From assembly GCA_025642065.1 (NCBI GenBank), contig JAODUP010000441.1, positions 62,001-126,000 on the forward strand: a stretch of 64,000 bases of DNA. Reading direction: 5' to 3'. Each line of letters starts with the position of its first letter. The first letter of the stretch is position 1. A program made the translations under genes and the position numbers. The notes beneath the pieces are model-generated. The model saw only the letters and a program-made list of their open reading frames with translations. It did not search any database and had not been told where the DNA came from. This document shows positions 37,751 through 49,700 of this stretch, in pieces. This DNA comes from Paralvinella palmiformis (taxonomy: Eukaryota; Annelida; Polychaeta; Terebellida; Alvinellidae).

Positions 37751-38999
37751 ATGGTACAAACTAGGACGCGTCGTGACGTCACATCCGGATTAAGTTTTAT
37801 ACGTAAAGGTTGGAAGAAGCTAACACGACGTCTACGAGGTGGATTACAAACAAGAGAAAGACATCCGGATACAGACACTAACACTTATATCTCTTTCCAG
37901 ATTAGTAAGTTAATGATTTGTTATCATTTATTTATCAGTTTACATTATGTTCGTCGAATGCCCGAAATGTCAGTTATTTTACGTGGTTTATAGCTGTCTC
38001 AAATGAGGGAGACGCGTATGGTCTGTAATTTACTGCTTCACCATGAGGACTAATTCTAAATAAATTTAGAATTTACGATATATGTCATATTCGGCGGAGA
38101 AAACCTTGCCAGTTGCCTGGTTGGATGTAAAACTCCTCCTACTATAGTGCCATGGTCGGGATTCGCACCTCCTACCTCCCGCACAGCATGACCATGAGTA
38201 AGAAACTCCCCCGCTCTCGCCCACTATGCCATAGAGGTTTGAGGGGCCCGTTCGTGGCCTGACTGGTAAAGCGGTCGGTCATAGACCTCTATCATACGGG
38301 TTCAAATCCAGGAATATCTATATAAGTGAACGTTGTTTCAATCTTCATTTTACCTCATTCCCTTTTGGATGTCGCGCGACCTATTCAACCGACGAAAATC
38401 ACAAAACTGTCTATAAAAATGTTTTTATTCATATAATTTGTTTGAGATTGGCAATATTATCATTTTATAACAATAACAACATTTAATTGGTATTTGACCA
38501 TTAACACATAACATTTTATGATTATAATAATTATTTCATTATTGTAATACATTTGTAATTGTTTTATAATTGTGTTATTGTTCACCTTGTAACGAACATA
38601 ATATCGTTTGTTTTATACTTTATCATAATAATATTCACTAAATTCTAGAGATATTTCTTTAAACTAGAAATAATTGTTTTCGTCAACATGTAAACATTAT
38701 ATATAATATTTTCAGGTTTCACAGATATCTCAATACAACAACAGATAGAGATGAGAAAGGCTCTTAACAAAAAGATGAGAACAACAACTCGTCGTAATAC
38801 AAGAATTAATCGATCTGTCACCAATCTGTCACGTGAACTTCGTGATCAAGTTCCTTTATCGTCTGTCCCACTTCCCGTCGTTCCCGTTACTTCCGTTTGT
38901 CCTAATGATGTCACAGATGACGTAGATGTGTTCGACGTATCATGCGGAGAAAGTTATCAATGTTCGTCATCAGATTGTCAGGGAAAGTTATATTTGTGA
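37751..38999 (+). CDS. orphan two-exon gene, right palindrome copy, 145 aa
   Basis: Exons 37751-37904 and 38716-38999 (stop TGA) join in phase 1; the intron of 811 bp starts GTAAGT and ends TTTTCAG. The 145-residue product equals that of the left copy: basic N-terminal half, Arg/Asn-rich middle with ISIQQQIEMRK, Pro/Val stretch (PLSSVPLPVVPVTS), then an acidic end with four Cys. The two copies are head to head, about 2.7 kb between start codons, so they have separate but mirror-image promoters. The protein could also be a chance frame preserved by recent duplication; the shared splice signals, phase and TATA box argue for a real gene. Confidence 0.65.
37965..38395. repeat. two tRNA-like SINEs inside the orphan gene intron, right arm
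   Basis: Mirror image of 34440-34870: a minus-strand SINE-C (37965-38235) and a plus-strand SINE-D (38240-38395; TGGCCTGACTGGTAAAGCGG and GGGTTCAAATCC as A- and B-box-like parts). Both insertions therefore predate the arm duplication. Confidence 0.65.
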
Positions 39000-39194
39000 T
39001 GAAGTTTATTATGATAACAGGACAATATTACCGTGAGGTGCTTTATTTTTGGTTTATAGTTAGCTAATTTGTCTAAATGTGGCTAAAATGTGTATAAATA
39101 AAATATATTGTTGACAAAATACTCTGTTTTATATGATTTTGCAACAGACGTATATCACCACTCCTGCCCTCTCCCTCTCCCCCTCTCTCTGTAT

Positions 39195-39195
<1 letters not shown>

Positions 39196-39290
<95 letters not shown>
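39196..39290. repeat. TA/TG microsatellite at the outer right-arm edge
   Basis: A TA run then about 80 bp of pure TG. Confidence 0.95.
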
Positions 39291-39292
<2 letters not shown>

Positions 39293-40229
39293 ATGCGACA
39301 GTGATATGTGATATGTTACAAATTAAACGGCACTCGCCCATAAAATATCCTACCAGCTTAAAATACTTAAAATATGACATCCAAATTTTTTATCAGTTAG
39401 ATGGAATGAACGGACTGTAAATAAATTACTCGATTAAACACTTTAAGGTTTTGTCGTAGAACGTATTATTCAGCTAGACATTTTAAAATAAATTTTTATG
39501 CCAGAATAAAATTCTGTACGTTTTAGCAATAATTTATTTACGTCTAAGTGTAATATGACCTTATCGATCTGTGCTTTAGTTTTGGCGAGTAGTCTTTATT
39601 TACTAAAGTTATTTACAGGATAATACATATCGCTGTTGTTGTACATCGATGGCTCAGCCTTGTTGTTGTATAGAAATAATGTGCCGCGGATAGAGTAAAC
39701 TAGGCCTTATATAATCACGTCGCTATAATTGTCCATCTAATCTGCACAAAATAAAATATATATATTGTGTTGTGTGATAGAAATTTACCGAATTAAAAAA
39801 TAACAGTAACATTTGTGGTATAATATTACGTACGCCAGTCACTCACCCGGGATACTATAGCACTTAAAGTGCTTTCCAAATGCTGCAATTAGTTTAATAT
39901 TAATACCTAAAATAAATTAATTCGCTTAGATTTTGGTGTAATATGTTAATGAAAAGGTTATAAATATAACAAATTAATAATGTTATGTTAATTACTTCTT
40001 AACTGCCAAACCTAAAACTTATAGAGTATGCAAATGTTAGAACACTCCCAGAGGAATAACTAAAATTGGGACACATATATTTATAACATCATATTAGTGT
40101 TAGTGCATCTCATTATATGAAGAATTAAATGGAAATGACCTTGACCCTGCACAGCGATGACGTAATATCTAGCTATTTATACCTTGACACCAGATCTACG
40201 GAGTAGCGATGTCACTGTGGCCTGTTAAA
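39291..40229. other. intergenic right of the palindrome
   Basis: AT-rich sequence without coding signal. 39510-39595 (GACCTTATCGATCTGTG and neighbours) is an inverse, diverged match to 33157-33205, so fragments of the array extend past the right arm. Confidence 0.55.
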
Positions 40230-42060
40230 AACACTCCGGTCAAGTCTTGTTTTCTATGCAAGATATTTCTTATTTAATGGATCATCGGCAGATTGTAACA
40301 CTCACTAATCCAATGTTTGTCTGATCGCGACTTGAATGGGACTCTCTACTACATGTGCTAGTAACCCGTTCCCATCGTTTGCCACTCTCTGACTGGATAC
40401 ATTTTAGTTCAAACTTGATCTTGAGCGACGCTTCACTAGCTTAAGGCTATGCTGTCTGGTGTTTGATATGTCAGCCAACAAGAAGAATTGGTTAGATTCC
40501 AGCCTGTCTATACCTCTCAGGATCATATATATATATATATATATACCTGAATCGTGTCACCTCGTCTCCTACGATAGCACAAAGATGTGAGTCTCAGGGC
40601 TTCTAACTCATGTCTATATGGAAGACTTCTCAAGTTCGGTATCAGCTTTGTGGCCCTCCTCAGGATTATTTCGACTTCCAACTTGTCACATCAGAACCTT
40701 GGACATCAGGTCGTCTTTCCAAGGTGTACCTTAGTGGTGAATTGCCTGGGGAGTGTCGTCTCGTCGATGCAGGTGAATGTTGCTCTAACCATTCCAAGCA
40801 TTTTTGATGCTTTGTTCACCACTTTGAAATTTTTCTCATACTATACTCATAATATGGGTTTTTTGAGCTTAGATGGAGAACATTGCATTTGACATCATTG
40901 TTTTTGTTGTTCGGGGAGAATCCCCAGGCTGTCGCTTAATCAACACAGCCTCTATGTTGGAGTGGTTGAGAAACCTCCTCCCCCACCACTCACAGGGGAG
41001 CAGTACGGAAAGATGGAGCCGAAATACCCCGAAGGTTGTCACTGCCAGAGTGTTTTACGTCCTCAGGGTTTTTTTAACGTCCCCCTTTATTTTAAATAAT
41101 TCAGTGGAGACGGCAGCGCCATTTAACGTGGTCAGCCACCCACGATGTAGTGAGCTGAGAAATTAACCCCTGGAAAAGTTTCGACCTCTAACGGGGTTCG
41201 AACCTGCGACCGTTGGCACCAAGTGCCGGGTGCTTAACCGCTAGGCCACCGGAGCTCACTGTTTGACATCATTAAATCCCGTCTGCCATTTATGGGAGCA
41301 GCCCACTAACCGATTTAGTAATCCTGGAGTTGTAGACAGTGGTCATGGGAACTTATACCCTAGAAGAGCTTGGTGTCATCTGCAAATTTGTTTGCAGTAC
41401 ATGTGACATCACCAGATAGGTCATTAATAAAAATGACGAACAGAATTGGCCCAAGTACGCTTCCTTGTTGTATGCCGCTGAGTATTCCTGCCCGTGTAGA
41501 TAACTTGCCATTCACCACTATACACGCTGCCGTCTGCCTGAGAGGAAGTTCTCAATCCAGGTGAGGAGGCGGCCTTAATTTGATGCCATATGCCTCAAGT
41601 TTCTTAATTAATCTCCTATGAGGAACAGTGTCGAAAGCTTTTCTGGGGTCAAGGTAAATGACACCCACAGGATCTCCACCATCCAGTAACTCAGGCCACC
41701 GCTCAAGTGTGGCGAGTAGCTGAGTTACACATGAGCGTCCCAGGACAAAGCCATGTTGGGTATCACAGAATAGATCGCCATTCATCATATGGTTGACTAG
41801 CTTGTCTCTAATTATAGATTTCATAATATTACCAATAACTGATTTTAGGCTTATTGGTCTATAATTTCATCGAGAGATTTTTTATCCTTTCTTGTGGATC
41901 GGTGTTATGTGGGCATCCTTCCATGCTTCTGGTAGTGTACCTTCCATAATAGACTTACTGAATAGTATTTGCAATGGCACCTTTATTCCGCTGGACAGTT
42001 CCTTTAATACCCGTGGATGGAATCCATTTATATTTTAAGATTCTTACGTTGTAAGTATTG
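40230..42060 (-). mobile_element. CR1/Jockey-type LINE ORF2 remnant
   Basis: Minus-strand frames give, in order, SSGIKVPLQILFSKSIMEG, EAWKDAHITPIHKK, NYRPISLKSVI, then at 41824-41552 QHGFVLGRSCVTQLLATLE, VIYLDPRKAFDTVPHRRLI and KKLEAYGIK. Further on come GILSGIQQGSVLGPILFVIF, NDLSGDVTC and FADDTKLF. These are reverse-transcriptase blocks with the catalytic Asp pair present. After an inserted SINE the thumb/3' part follows (RRATKLIPNLRSLPYRHEL, LESNQFFLLAD). Stops and frame changes show it is dead. A TA microsatellite (40526-40546) interrupts the 3' part. Confidence 0.85.
40900..41261 (-). repeat. SINE-B inserted in the LINE
   Basis: Minus-strand tRNA-like head (GAGCTCCGGTGGCCTAGCGG, GTTCGAACCCC) and a body with GGCTGACCACGTTAAATGGC and GGCTCCATCTTTCCG. 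It is bracketed by the target-site duplication TTTGACATCATT (40888-40899 and 41262-41273), which lies in LINE sequence, so it is younger than the LINE. Confidence 0.85.
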
Positions 42061-42236
42061 GGTATATCTTATTTTATTCACAGTTAAGTAGGCCTATTAT
42101 TACAGACCGGAAGACCATTCAGCAGTAAAATACTCCACGCTTCATAAAAATAACAAAATTATTTATATAATATCGATTGAGTAAAAGAGCTCACACTGAG
42201 CACAAGGGTCCATTCGGAATGTTTTATATCTATACA

Positions 42237-42276
<40 letters not shown>

Positions 42277-43986
42277 ATTTCGATAGCGAATAGCCAAAAA
42301 ATTAAATGAACGATACAAAACTGGTTCGTTTCCAGCATGGATCACGACGTCTATTGGTTACGATTTACCTTTAGTGCGAAATACCAAGTTACAACTCGAG
42401 TTTCGTACGAAATATCTTATTGATCGTTGAGATCTTCACTGGAGTAAAAAGTGTCTGCTAATGATCATTATATTGGATATTTAGTCTTTAATGTGCATAA
42501 TTATCGTTCTAGAGGTGATATATTAACACTGTTATAAAGTAATATCGTTTTGCTAAGTTGAACATTGTTAACAGTTTTCACATAATCTATTATGAGTCCA
42601 TTTTTCAAAATTTGTTTTAACTTTGATAGCTGAATTCAGAATTGTTTCAACACTTCTTACTCAGTTACTGTTATTCTACTGACTTAGACTGTTGGTGTTA
42701 CTAAGTTAAGTCTAGGTGTAACCGAGTAACAGTTTCAAGAGACAGGAATTTTTTTACAGTATTACATATTGGCAGATGCTGTTCTTTAAGCAATTTGTCG
42801 GAATGTTGGGCTTAGGGCTAAGCCTAATACCCTAAAGAATAGTTAGAGATTCTACTCATTTCTAGTAACTCGATTCTAGTTATTTCTCAAATCACCATCA
42901 TCATCATGTATTATTTTGAACTGTTAGATATGTTACTATTAGTCATTATATATAGTATAGATCTAGACCTAAGACTGCTAAGTATTGGGCATACAGGTGG
43001 TGGGCTATTCCAACAGTGGTTCATGGGAAGATAAAATCACTTTTCATAGTTATGATCATAATTATGATTGTAGAGTCTAGTCCATAACCCTTCAAATGAG
43101 TGCATGCTATGTGATCTCAGAAATGACCATTAGTCTAAAATAGACATTATCCTGATTAGGAGAAGAAAATCCACATGTACCAATGCTCACGCCGCATGAC
43201 ATGTTGACCCATTCCATTTACTAGGTTGGGGCATTGTAACTAGATCTATTCACCCTTGGTAGAAAAAGACTATTCACCCTTTATGGTCATTTGCCCTTAA
43301 TAAAATGGACTATTCGGCCTTGTGTAATATATACATATATATTTGTCCATCTGAAATGACATGAGGCTGCACTCTGGTGTGCTATCCGTGAAGTAATCCC
43401 TGATGTGAGGATCCAAGGCTGCCATTTTCATTGGAGTCAGGCTATTTGCTGCAAAGTTCAGGATTTGGGTTTGGCTGTGTCATACATGGAAGATGCGAAA
43501 ACACAAAGTCATCTGTCGTCTCTTCTTTTTGCCCTTCCTACCAGCAGAACAAATCCAGCCTGTATTTGCCACCATCCTTGCCCTTGACACCCCTACTTTC
43601 CCAATACTCCACTCACTGCACCAACTGTTTAACTACATTTCAAACACATGGATACACAGCACCATCTGACCTCCAGTGTGCTGGTCTGTGTTTAACCTCA
43701 GCATCTGAACAAATAATGACTGAGGACTGGCACTGATGACTGAACTAAAAAATCCACCGATACAACTTGCCAATTACCAGCTATTGTTAACTTTCTCCAC
43801 TAAGAGGCCAACTTTGTGGATGTGCAAACACAGTTGAAGTGGGTGCAACACTTAAAATATAAAAATCAGCAAACAAAGATTTTTGCATTGTGGGAAGATT
43901 ATGCTGTGATTTAGTGATTTAATTTAGCTGCTTTAGATACCGTTAAGCCGATACTTTGAGTCAATATTATTAATGTTATTTTTTAG
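42061..43986. other. intergenic, no confident gene
   Basis: A TA run (42238-42271) and AT-rich sequence. A plus-strand open frame at 43431-43736 (101 codons) has no domain and no good splice signals; it may be part of an unrecognised repeat. Confidence 0.5.
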
Positions 43987-44217
43987 ATCAGCTTAATGGC
44001 CAGTGCTATTTCAGTGTCAAGAAATTCAGTAATTGGGAGGGGGGAAAATCAGGGTGTTAGTAGCCGTTTAGACTCTATATCTATGCAACCGGACATCGAT
44101 CATCATTTTGATCCAAACTCATGCAATCATGAAGTGAAACAAGTTGATGATAATAATTCACAGTCTTATAACAAAAATCAATCATTAGATGTAAAATTAT
44201 CAGATTTTTGTAATTAG
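43987..44217 (+). CDS. possible terminal coding exon of an unknown gene
   Basis: A poly-T tract and AG (43985-43986) precede a frame that is open from ATC AGC TTA ATG through 77 codons to TAG at 44215-44217. The peptide is rich in Asn, Ser, Asp and Gln (DIDHHFDPNSCNHEVKQVDD) and has no domain. It cannot splice on, because it ends in a stop. No partner exon upstream was found, so it may be chance. Confidence 0.25.
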   Translation: MSLMASAISVSRNSVIGRGENQGVSSRLDSISMQPDIDHHFDPNSCNHEVKQVDDNNSQSYNKNQSLDVKLSDFCN

Positions 44218-45128
44218 GGATAAATGTTGTTGGACTCAGTAGTGCATTTCACAACTTTCAATTTGAAGGCAGTGTCTGTAACAAGAAAACTCGTACCCAA
44301 GAGCATTGTATTTCATTCGTTTGGCAGCAAAGACATTTTGGTTTCATAGAAGAGTATGTTTATCGTTGCAGCAATAATATAGGATTATTGAAAACAAAAC
44401 AAATCAGTTTTATAATCGTCTCACAACCAGTAGAAATATTATATTAATAACATGTTAATAATTCAAGTGATTCTAAAAACTACTTTTCAGGTGTATAGCA
44501 TAATACAGCATGAAATGGACTGATATATTTGTACAGTTATGTGTATTACTGATGATAGATGTATGAAATGGACTGATGCACTTGTACATATATGAAGGAT
44601 GTGTGAGTTGGTTATGGTGACTGAATAAAAAATCCATGTTGAATCAGCACACATGTATAGCAGGCAAGAGATCTAATAAATATATAATCATTTGGAAAAC
44701 CACACTTCCTCATATAATGATATAGTCACTTGCCATTCTCATATAGTATTTTTCATTGGAGATTATTGCTTGTTGTTTAGCTTGGTGGTGTATACATGAC
44801 AGTATTTAATATAAATGTTTAACTTGAAACATATATCAATTATCATCAAATAAATTTACTAATTACAGTGTACATATATTCTGATTGGGTAATCATGGTA
44901 CCATACATCCTAGACTCCCAATGATAGCAGCCATCACACTGCAACCCTTCTTAGATGGGCCTAGCCTCAATGTTGCAGACTAAACATTCATTGAAAATAG
45001 GATCTTCTAATCCTACTGTGTATTCCTGTCACAGATGTTGAATTTTTTTACGTAATTCTATTCTACAATTTCTAGGCTTTAGCTTTTTTTCATTCTCAAA
45101 ATTATACAACATAAATGAAAACATGGAT

Positions 45129-45171
<43 letters not shown>
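44218..45171. other. intergenic, AT-rich
   Basis: No coding or RNA signal was recognised. A TA run (45135-45167) lies next to the transposon end. Confidence 0.6.
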
Positions 45172-46075
45172 TACTGTATATATTCGGGTATAAGTCACAC
45201 TTTTTACACTCTGAAATCTACACCAAAATCTACTGCTATTTTTACCTGGGTCAGCCTAAAAGGGAAGGTATAATTTAGGGGAAAATACAATAATATTGTT
45301 TTTCAACCTTGATAATGAAAATAAGAACAATAAATAAATTGATTAGGTGTGTTTTTGCAGTTGTCTTTCGAAGCCAAATTCAATCGTGATAACTGCCTTG
45401 ATTATTTAATCTGATGCACTAATTAGCAACGTGTTATTACTATCAAAATATATGAGCGTGTGTAATTGAACAGAATGGTAAATGAGGCCACTCTAAGTAC
45501 TTCCAAAGCTGGCACATGGGAACTACTAATATGAACATACTCACTTTTCAAACAGGATTACAGAAACAATACTATAAGTGAGATATTATTTTTCCTAAAA
45601 TGCTTCATATACTTATTATATTTAACCAACAACCATGTCTGGAAATCTAAAACAAAAGCGATGTGCAAATAACACAGAGTTTAAATCAAAAGTTGTGCAG
45701 TATGCCGACACTTGTAATAACAACAGGCAGATGACTCAGGAGTTCAATGTTTCAGAGAAGCAAGTGCAAGACTGGCAAAAAGCCATGCTTGACTTAGCCG
45801 AGATGCCACAACCAAAGAAGGCATGCAGAGGGGGAAGCCATGATTTCCCCAAGAAGAACGAGAACTGACACAGACAACACAGTTATGTTGTTACCCGTGG
45901 TGCTATCAGAATGGAAGCAAAACAGATAACCAACAATGAATTGTTCCCTGCATCATCCCCGTAGTTGACACCTTGTTGTTTTATATGTGGGTTCAACTCC
46001 AGGGGGCTTTTATTGGTCCTAGAAATAGGTGCATCTTATACGCGGGTGCGACTTTTACCTGAGTATATACAGTAT
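45172..46075 (+). mobile_element. pogo/Tigger-like DNA transposon relic
   Basis: Ends are inverted: ACTGTATATATTCGGGTAT with AAGTCACAC at 45173-45200, and GTGCGACTTTTACCTGAG with TATATACAGT at 46046-46073. Inside, a frame at 45635-45868 reads TEFKSKVVQYADTCNNN, QEFNVSEKQVQDWQK and PKKACRGGSHDFPK. This matches the N-terminal helix-turn-helix (BrkDBD/CENP-B-like) of Tigger/pogo transposases, followed after a frame break by TRGAIRMEAKQI. The catalytic DDE part is absent, so the element is an internally deleted, dead copy of about 0.9 kb. Confidence 0.7.
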
Positions 46076-46417
46076 GTACTTCTCAAGTGCAGTTGGTGGT
46101 GCACTGTACCTGAAACCTCTGGATTTGAGTTCAAGCCCCAGTGTTGACTGTGTCTATTGGATGTTTCCCATGGACATAACCTCCTCAGCCATATGTATCA
46201 TGTATGACAAGCACTTAAGCTTAACAGAATATTTTTCTTTGGTTACCTGAAGACAATTTCATAGTTGCACTAAAAATTAGGCCATTATCGTTAACCATTT
46301 CTTATTTAAAACCATATTTTTTTCACACAACATTGGTGTAGTGCTGCCAATGATTTGGCTACGAATGAAGTTAATTTGGTGACTGCGTGGGTTATACCCC
46401 TGTTTTAAGATTAATAC

Positions 46418-46611
46418 TAATAATAGGCACCTCTATTGTCTAACAGTAGCATGTTGGACGACAGATCTCTGAGACCACACGTATTCGAATCTTGGCGTGG
46501 GCATATCTGAAGGTTGTTTCATCTTTGACTTTGCTTCATTACCTTTGGAAGTCGCTCGGTCCATTTAGCCTACCATGTGCACAAAAATGGCTGTAAAACA
46601 ACAATCATCAC
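46418..46611 (+). repeat. SINE-A copy with target-site duplication
   Basis: A full-length but diverged SINE-A, flanked by TTTAAGATTAATAC at 46404-46417 and 46612-46625. It sits just upstream of the zinc-finger gene start. Confidence 0.85.
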
Positions 46612-46797
46612 TTTAAGATTAATACATATTGTACAGATGACAGAAGTAGCCCCTTCAATAAATATAAGGTCACATGTCATGTGATGTATTATTTGAGTTA
46701 TATATATATATCATTTGGCTTATATTTGATCTTATCTTGCATGTGTTATTTTTCACTTCAGCCATTTTATTAAGTAAAGGCCTGGACAGACTCCACT

Positions 46798-49700
46798 ATG
46801 GCTGCTGTCAAGAGACGTCGAGGTAGACCGAGGAAAAGCCTGGCTAAAACTGATCACTTCGATTATGACGTGTCCTATGAACCAGCAGTTGAACAAAAGG
46901 TATATTTAGAGAATCCGTGTAGAATTATAACCGAGCTCTTTACTCTGAAATATGGGGCGCCTCCATGGTCTAGCGGTAGCGTGCTGGACCACAGATCACT
47001 ACCGCCCGTGTTCGAATCCCGGCATGGGCATATCTGAAGGTTGTTTCGTCTTTCACTTCGTCTCATTACCTTTGGAGGTCACTCGGCCCATTTAACCTAT
47101 CATGTGAACAAATGTGGCCATAAACATCAATCATCTTTACTCTGAAATATATTCACTAGTTTTGTGAAGATAAATGAAGTTTGAATATTGGATGTTATCT
47201 TTGATTTATTGGGTAACCGAACCTGTCTCTTTAAATAACGTATAATACTTTGAAAATGAATTAAAGTAATATATGAGTTATGTAGTGCTGTTTCACATTA
47301 AAGCCAGATGTAAGGTATCATTTATAAATGCAGCAGGGAAAATGCATTATGGCACAATATTTTTACCAATATTAGGTTGAAGAAATGTCAAGTGGAAGTG
47401 TCCTCTTTCTTAAAGAGTTCCAAGCTTCCAGCATATTTAGTTATAGATTGAACTATCGCTGATACACTGACATTACTACAGCTCCCTACACTTAATAGAG
47501 ATCGGGGGCAAGAATTTGCCTATAACAGACATGACCTGCAAATCTCAACTCATAGTTTTCTTAATTACTGGAGGTATTTGACAACAATTTGCAAGCATTG
47601 TCCAGACTAGGCACTGCCCAGGCTACTACTGCACATCTAAACTTAAAAGACAAATATGTTATTAACTAATTGTTTAAATACTTGCATTCTTTAGTCATCA
47701 CCAATCAATCTATTTCAAATTATAATTCATCTCCAGTTAGACAAGACCATTATGTACGTTAGCAAGCTATAATTATATCACAGACATATGGGTTATAAGT
47801 GATTTGCAACCTCATATCGGGACAGTAGGAGCCCGGCTTTATTATCTATACCTCTAATGATCAGCAAAACTGAAATAGAGAACTCTCCAAAAACATGACT
47901 CCCAGAGGAAGCTGATCCACGTAGCTTCTTCTAAGCTCACATTCAGAAGTATCTATCTCTAGTCAAGCCAACACCAAACTTTTTATCCATACCATTATAT
48001 AATCTGCTTCAATGAAGAGACTCTTCGGCATTAGTTGAAAGATGTTACTCCCAGAGATAAATATTGTCTGACTGATGACAGTTTTGAAATTATCATGTTG
48101 CTTCAGTTTAATAGATAGGATTCATAAGCTGGTGTTATTTGATGGCAACACGTTATTTTTTTAAAGATAACAGAAATATTACGGTACTACATGTTTTGTG
48201 CTTGAAAATAATTAAAGCAAAATTAATTATGTTTACATACATTTACTTTTTGAAAGTTTTCATGTTTGACCTGATGAGAAGTATTTATATTTTAATACTT
48301 TTTTTAATTTATTTTACCCCATATCTGTATACTAATTACTATATATATATATATATATATAATATACTAGTTCTTTATAGAATTACTGCTTTCAATGCAG
48401 GAGTTTATGGGTGATGTCATTTATGCAGCAGCCTCCATCATCAACGTCCATACTGGACAATCCAATCCAGCAGAATGGGTTACCATGGTTACACCAAGCC
48501 AGACATGTCTTCATGATGGCTGTCAGAAGCTACACCTTCACTGTCCACTCTGTCCAGTCTCAATTACTTGGTTTGATGATGAAGCAAGCCTTCAGTCTCA
48601 CTTCACCAAAATACATACAAATCAGTGTTTTCACTATTCAGGTACTTAACTCACTTCCAGTTCTGTGTACACTCTCTGTAATGGTTGTCTGTTTAATATC
48701 TATAGTTATAAAATTCTACCATTATCAATTCTAACAGCTTTGTAAAAGCATTATATGATGAACTGTTTGAGTGTGATAACAGTTTTGTTAATGGATTATT
48801 GAATCCTAGTTAAAAGTTTAAATCATTTACTTATGTTTAGTAGCATTGATTTGCAAAACAGGTTATAATACATGAATGGTTAATGAGATGTCAAAATGTG
48901 TATGAACCCTGTATATTAAACGTTTCACAAATCACTTGTCTAGTTTGTAATCTGAATTAAATACATCAGTATTAATGAAGTACTCTAATATCAAACATCG
49001 TTGCTATGCTAATGATCTTTCACTGATTTGACCCATTGACCTAATTAAGCCCTGTATTCCAATGTAGATCATGTGATAGCATTGTGTAATCTTGGCTGTA
49101 TGGACAGCTTTGCATCTCATTACCACTGTCCTAAATGTGGTGTCACGATTGGCCGTAGCCACCATATGCGCAACCACCTGAACAGGTGTACTGCAAAGCA
49201 CAATGTTAATGAGATGGACGAACCACTGGCAAAGAGGATCACATCCCGAAAAAGGCCAAGATTACTCATCAATGATGGTGATGTGGACAGTCTCTGGGAG
49301 ACAGTTTACTTAGAAATTGATAGAAATGATGGCAGTCCAATGGAAAGGTTACAGACAAATACAGATAACAACACCTCCAAGGTGTTTATTGACGAAGATT
49401 TAAATGTATCGCTTGGAAATATTCAGTACGTTATTTGGTTGTTACCGTAATAGCTGTTTGAAAGTTGTGCATAATTTGAATAGTTAATGCCCAGCCACTG
49501 TTGCTTGGAATTTTTTTTTTAAAGTAGTAGTTTATGTCATTCCTTCCACCTAAATTCATTTGAATTATTTTCATTATTATTCGATTATTTAGTTATTTTG
49601 TGAGTATAACAATAAAACTTTGATGTAAAAAAGATCATTCTTTATCAGAGAGAACCGTGCACTTGAAGAAGATCTACAGTGCGAGAGAGACATGACCAAA

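Larger units (their letters stand above)
37184..39290. repeat. right arm of the 2.1-kb inverted repeat
   Basis: Inverse complement of 33520-35639. It starts at AATTCTTTCCGCG and ends in the TG run. Its outer neighbour sequence differs from that of the left arm. Confidence 0.95.

Noticed and set aside
37905..37993. read-through end of the first orphan-gene exon (frame to 37993)
   Set aside because: GTAAGT at 37905 and a phase-matched acceptor at 38715 make it intronic; the extra residues come from intron sequence next to SINE-C.
46954..47037. a true tRNA gene in the SINE-A head
   Set aside because: The head lacks a full cloverleaf and is fused to a common SINE body with target duplications.
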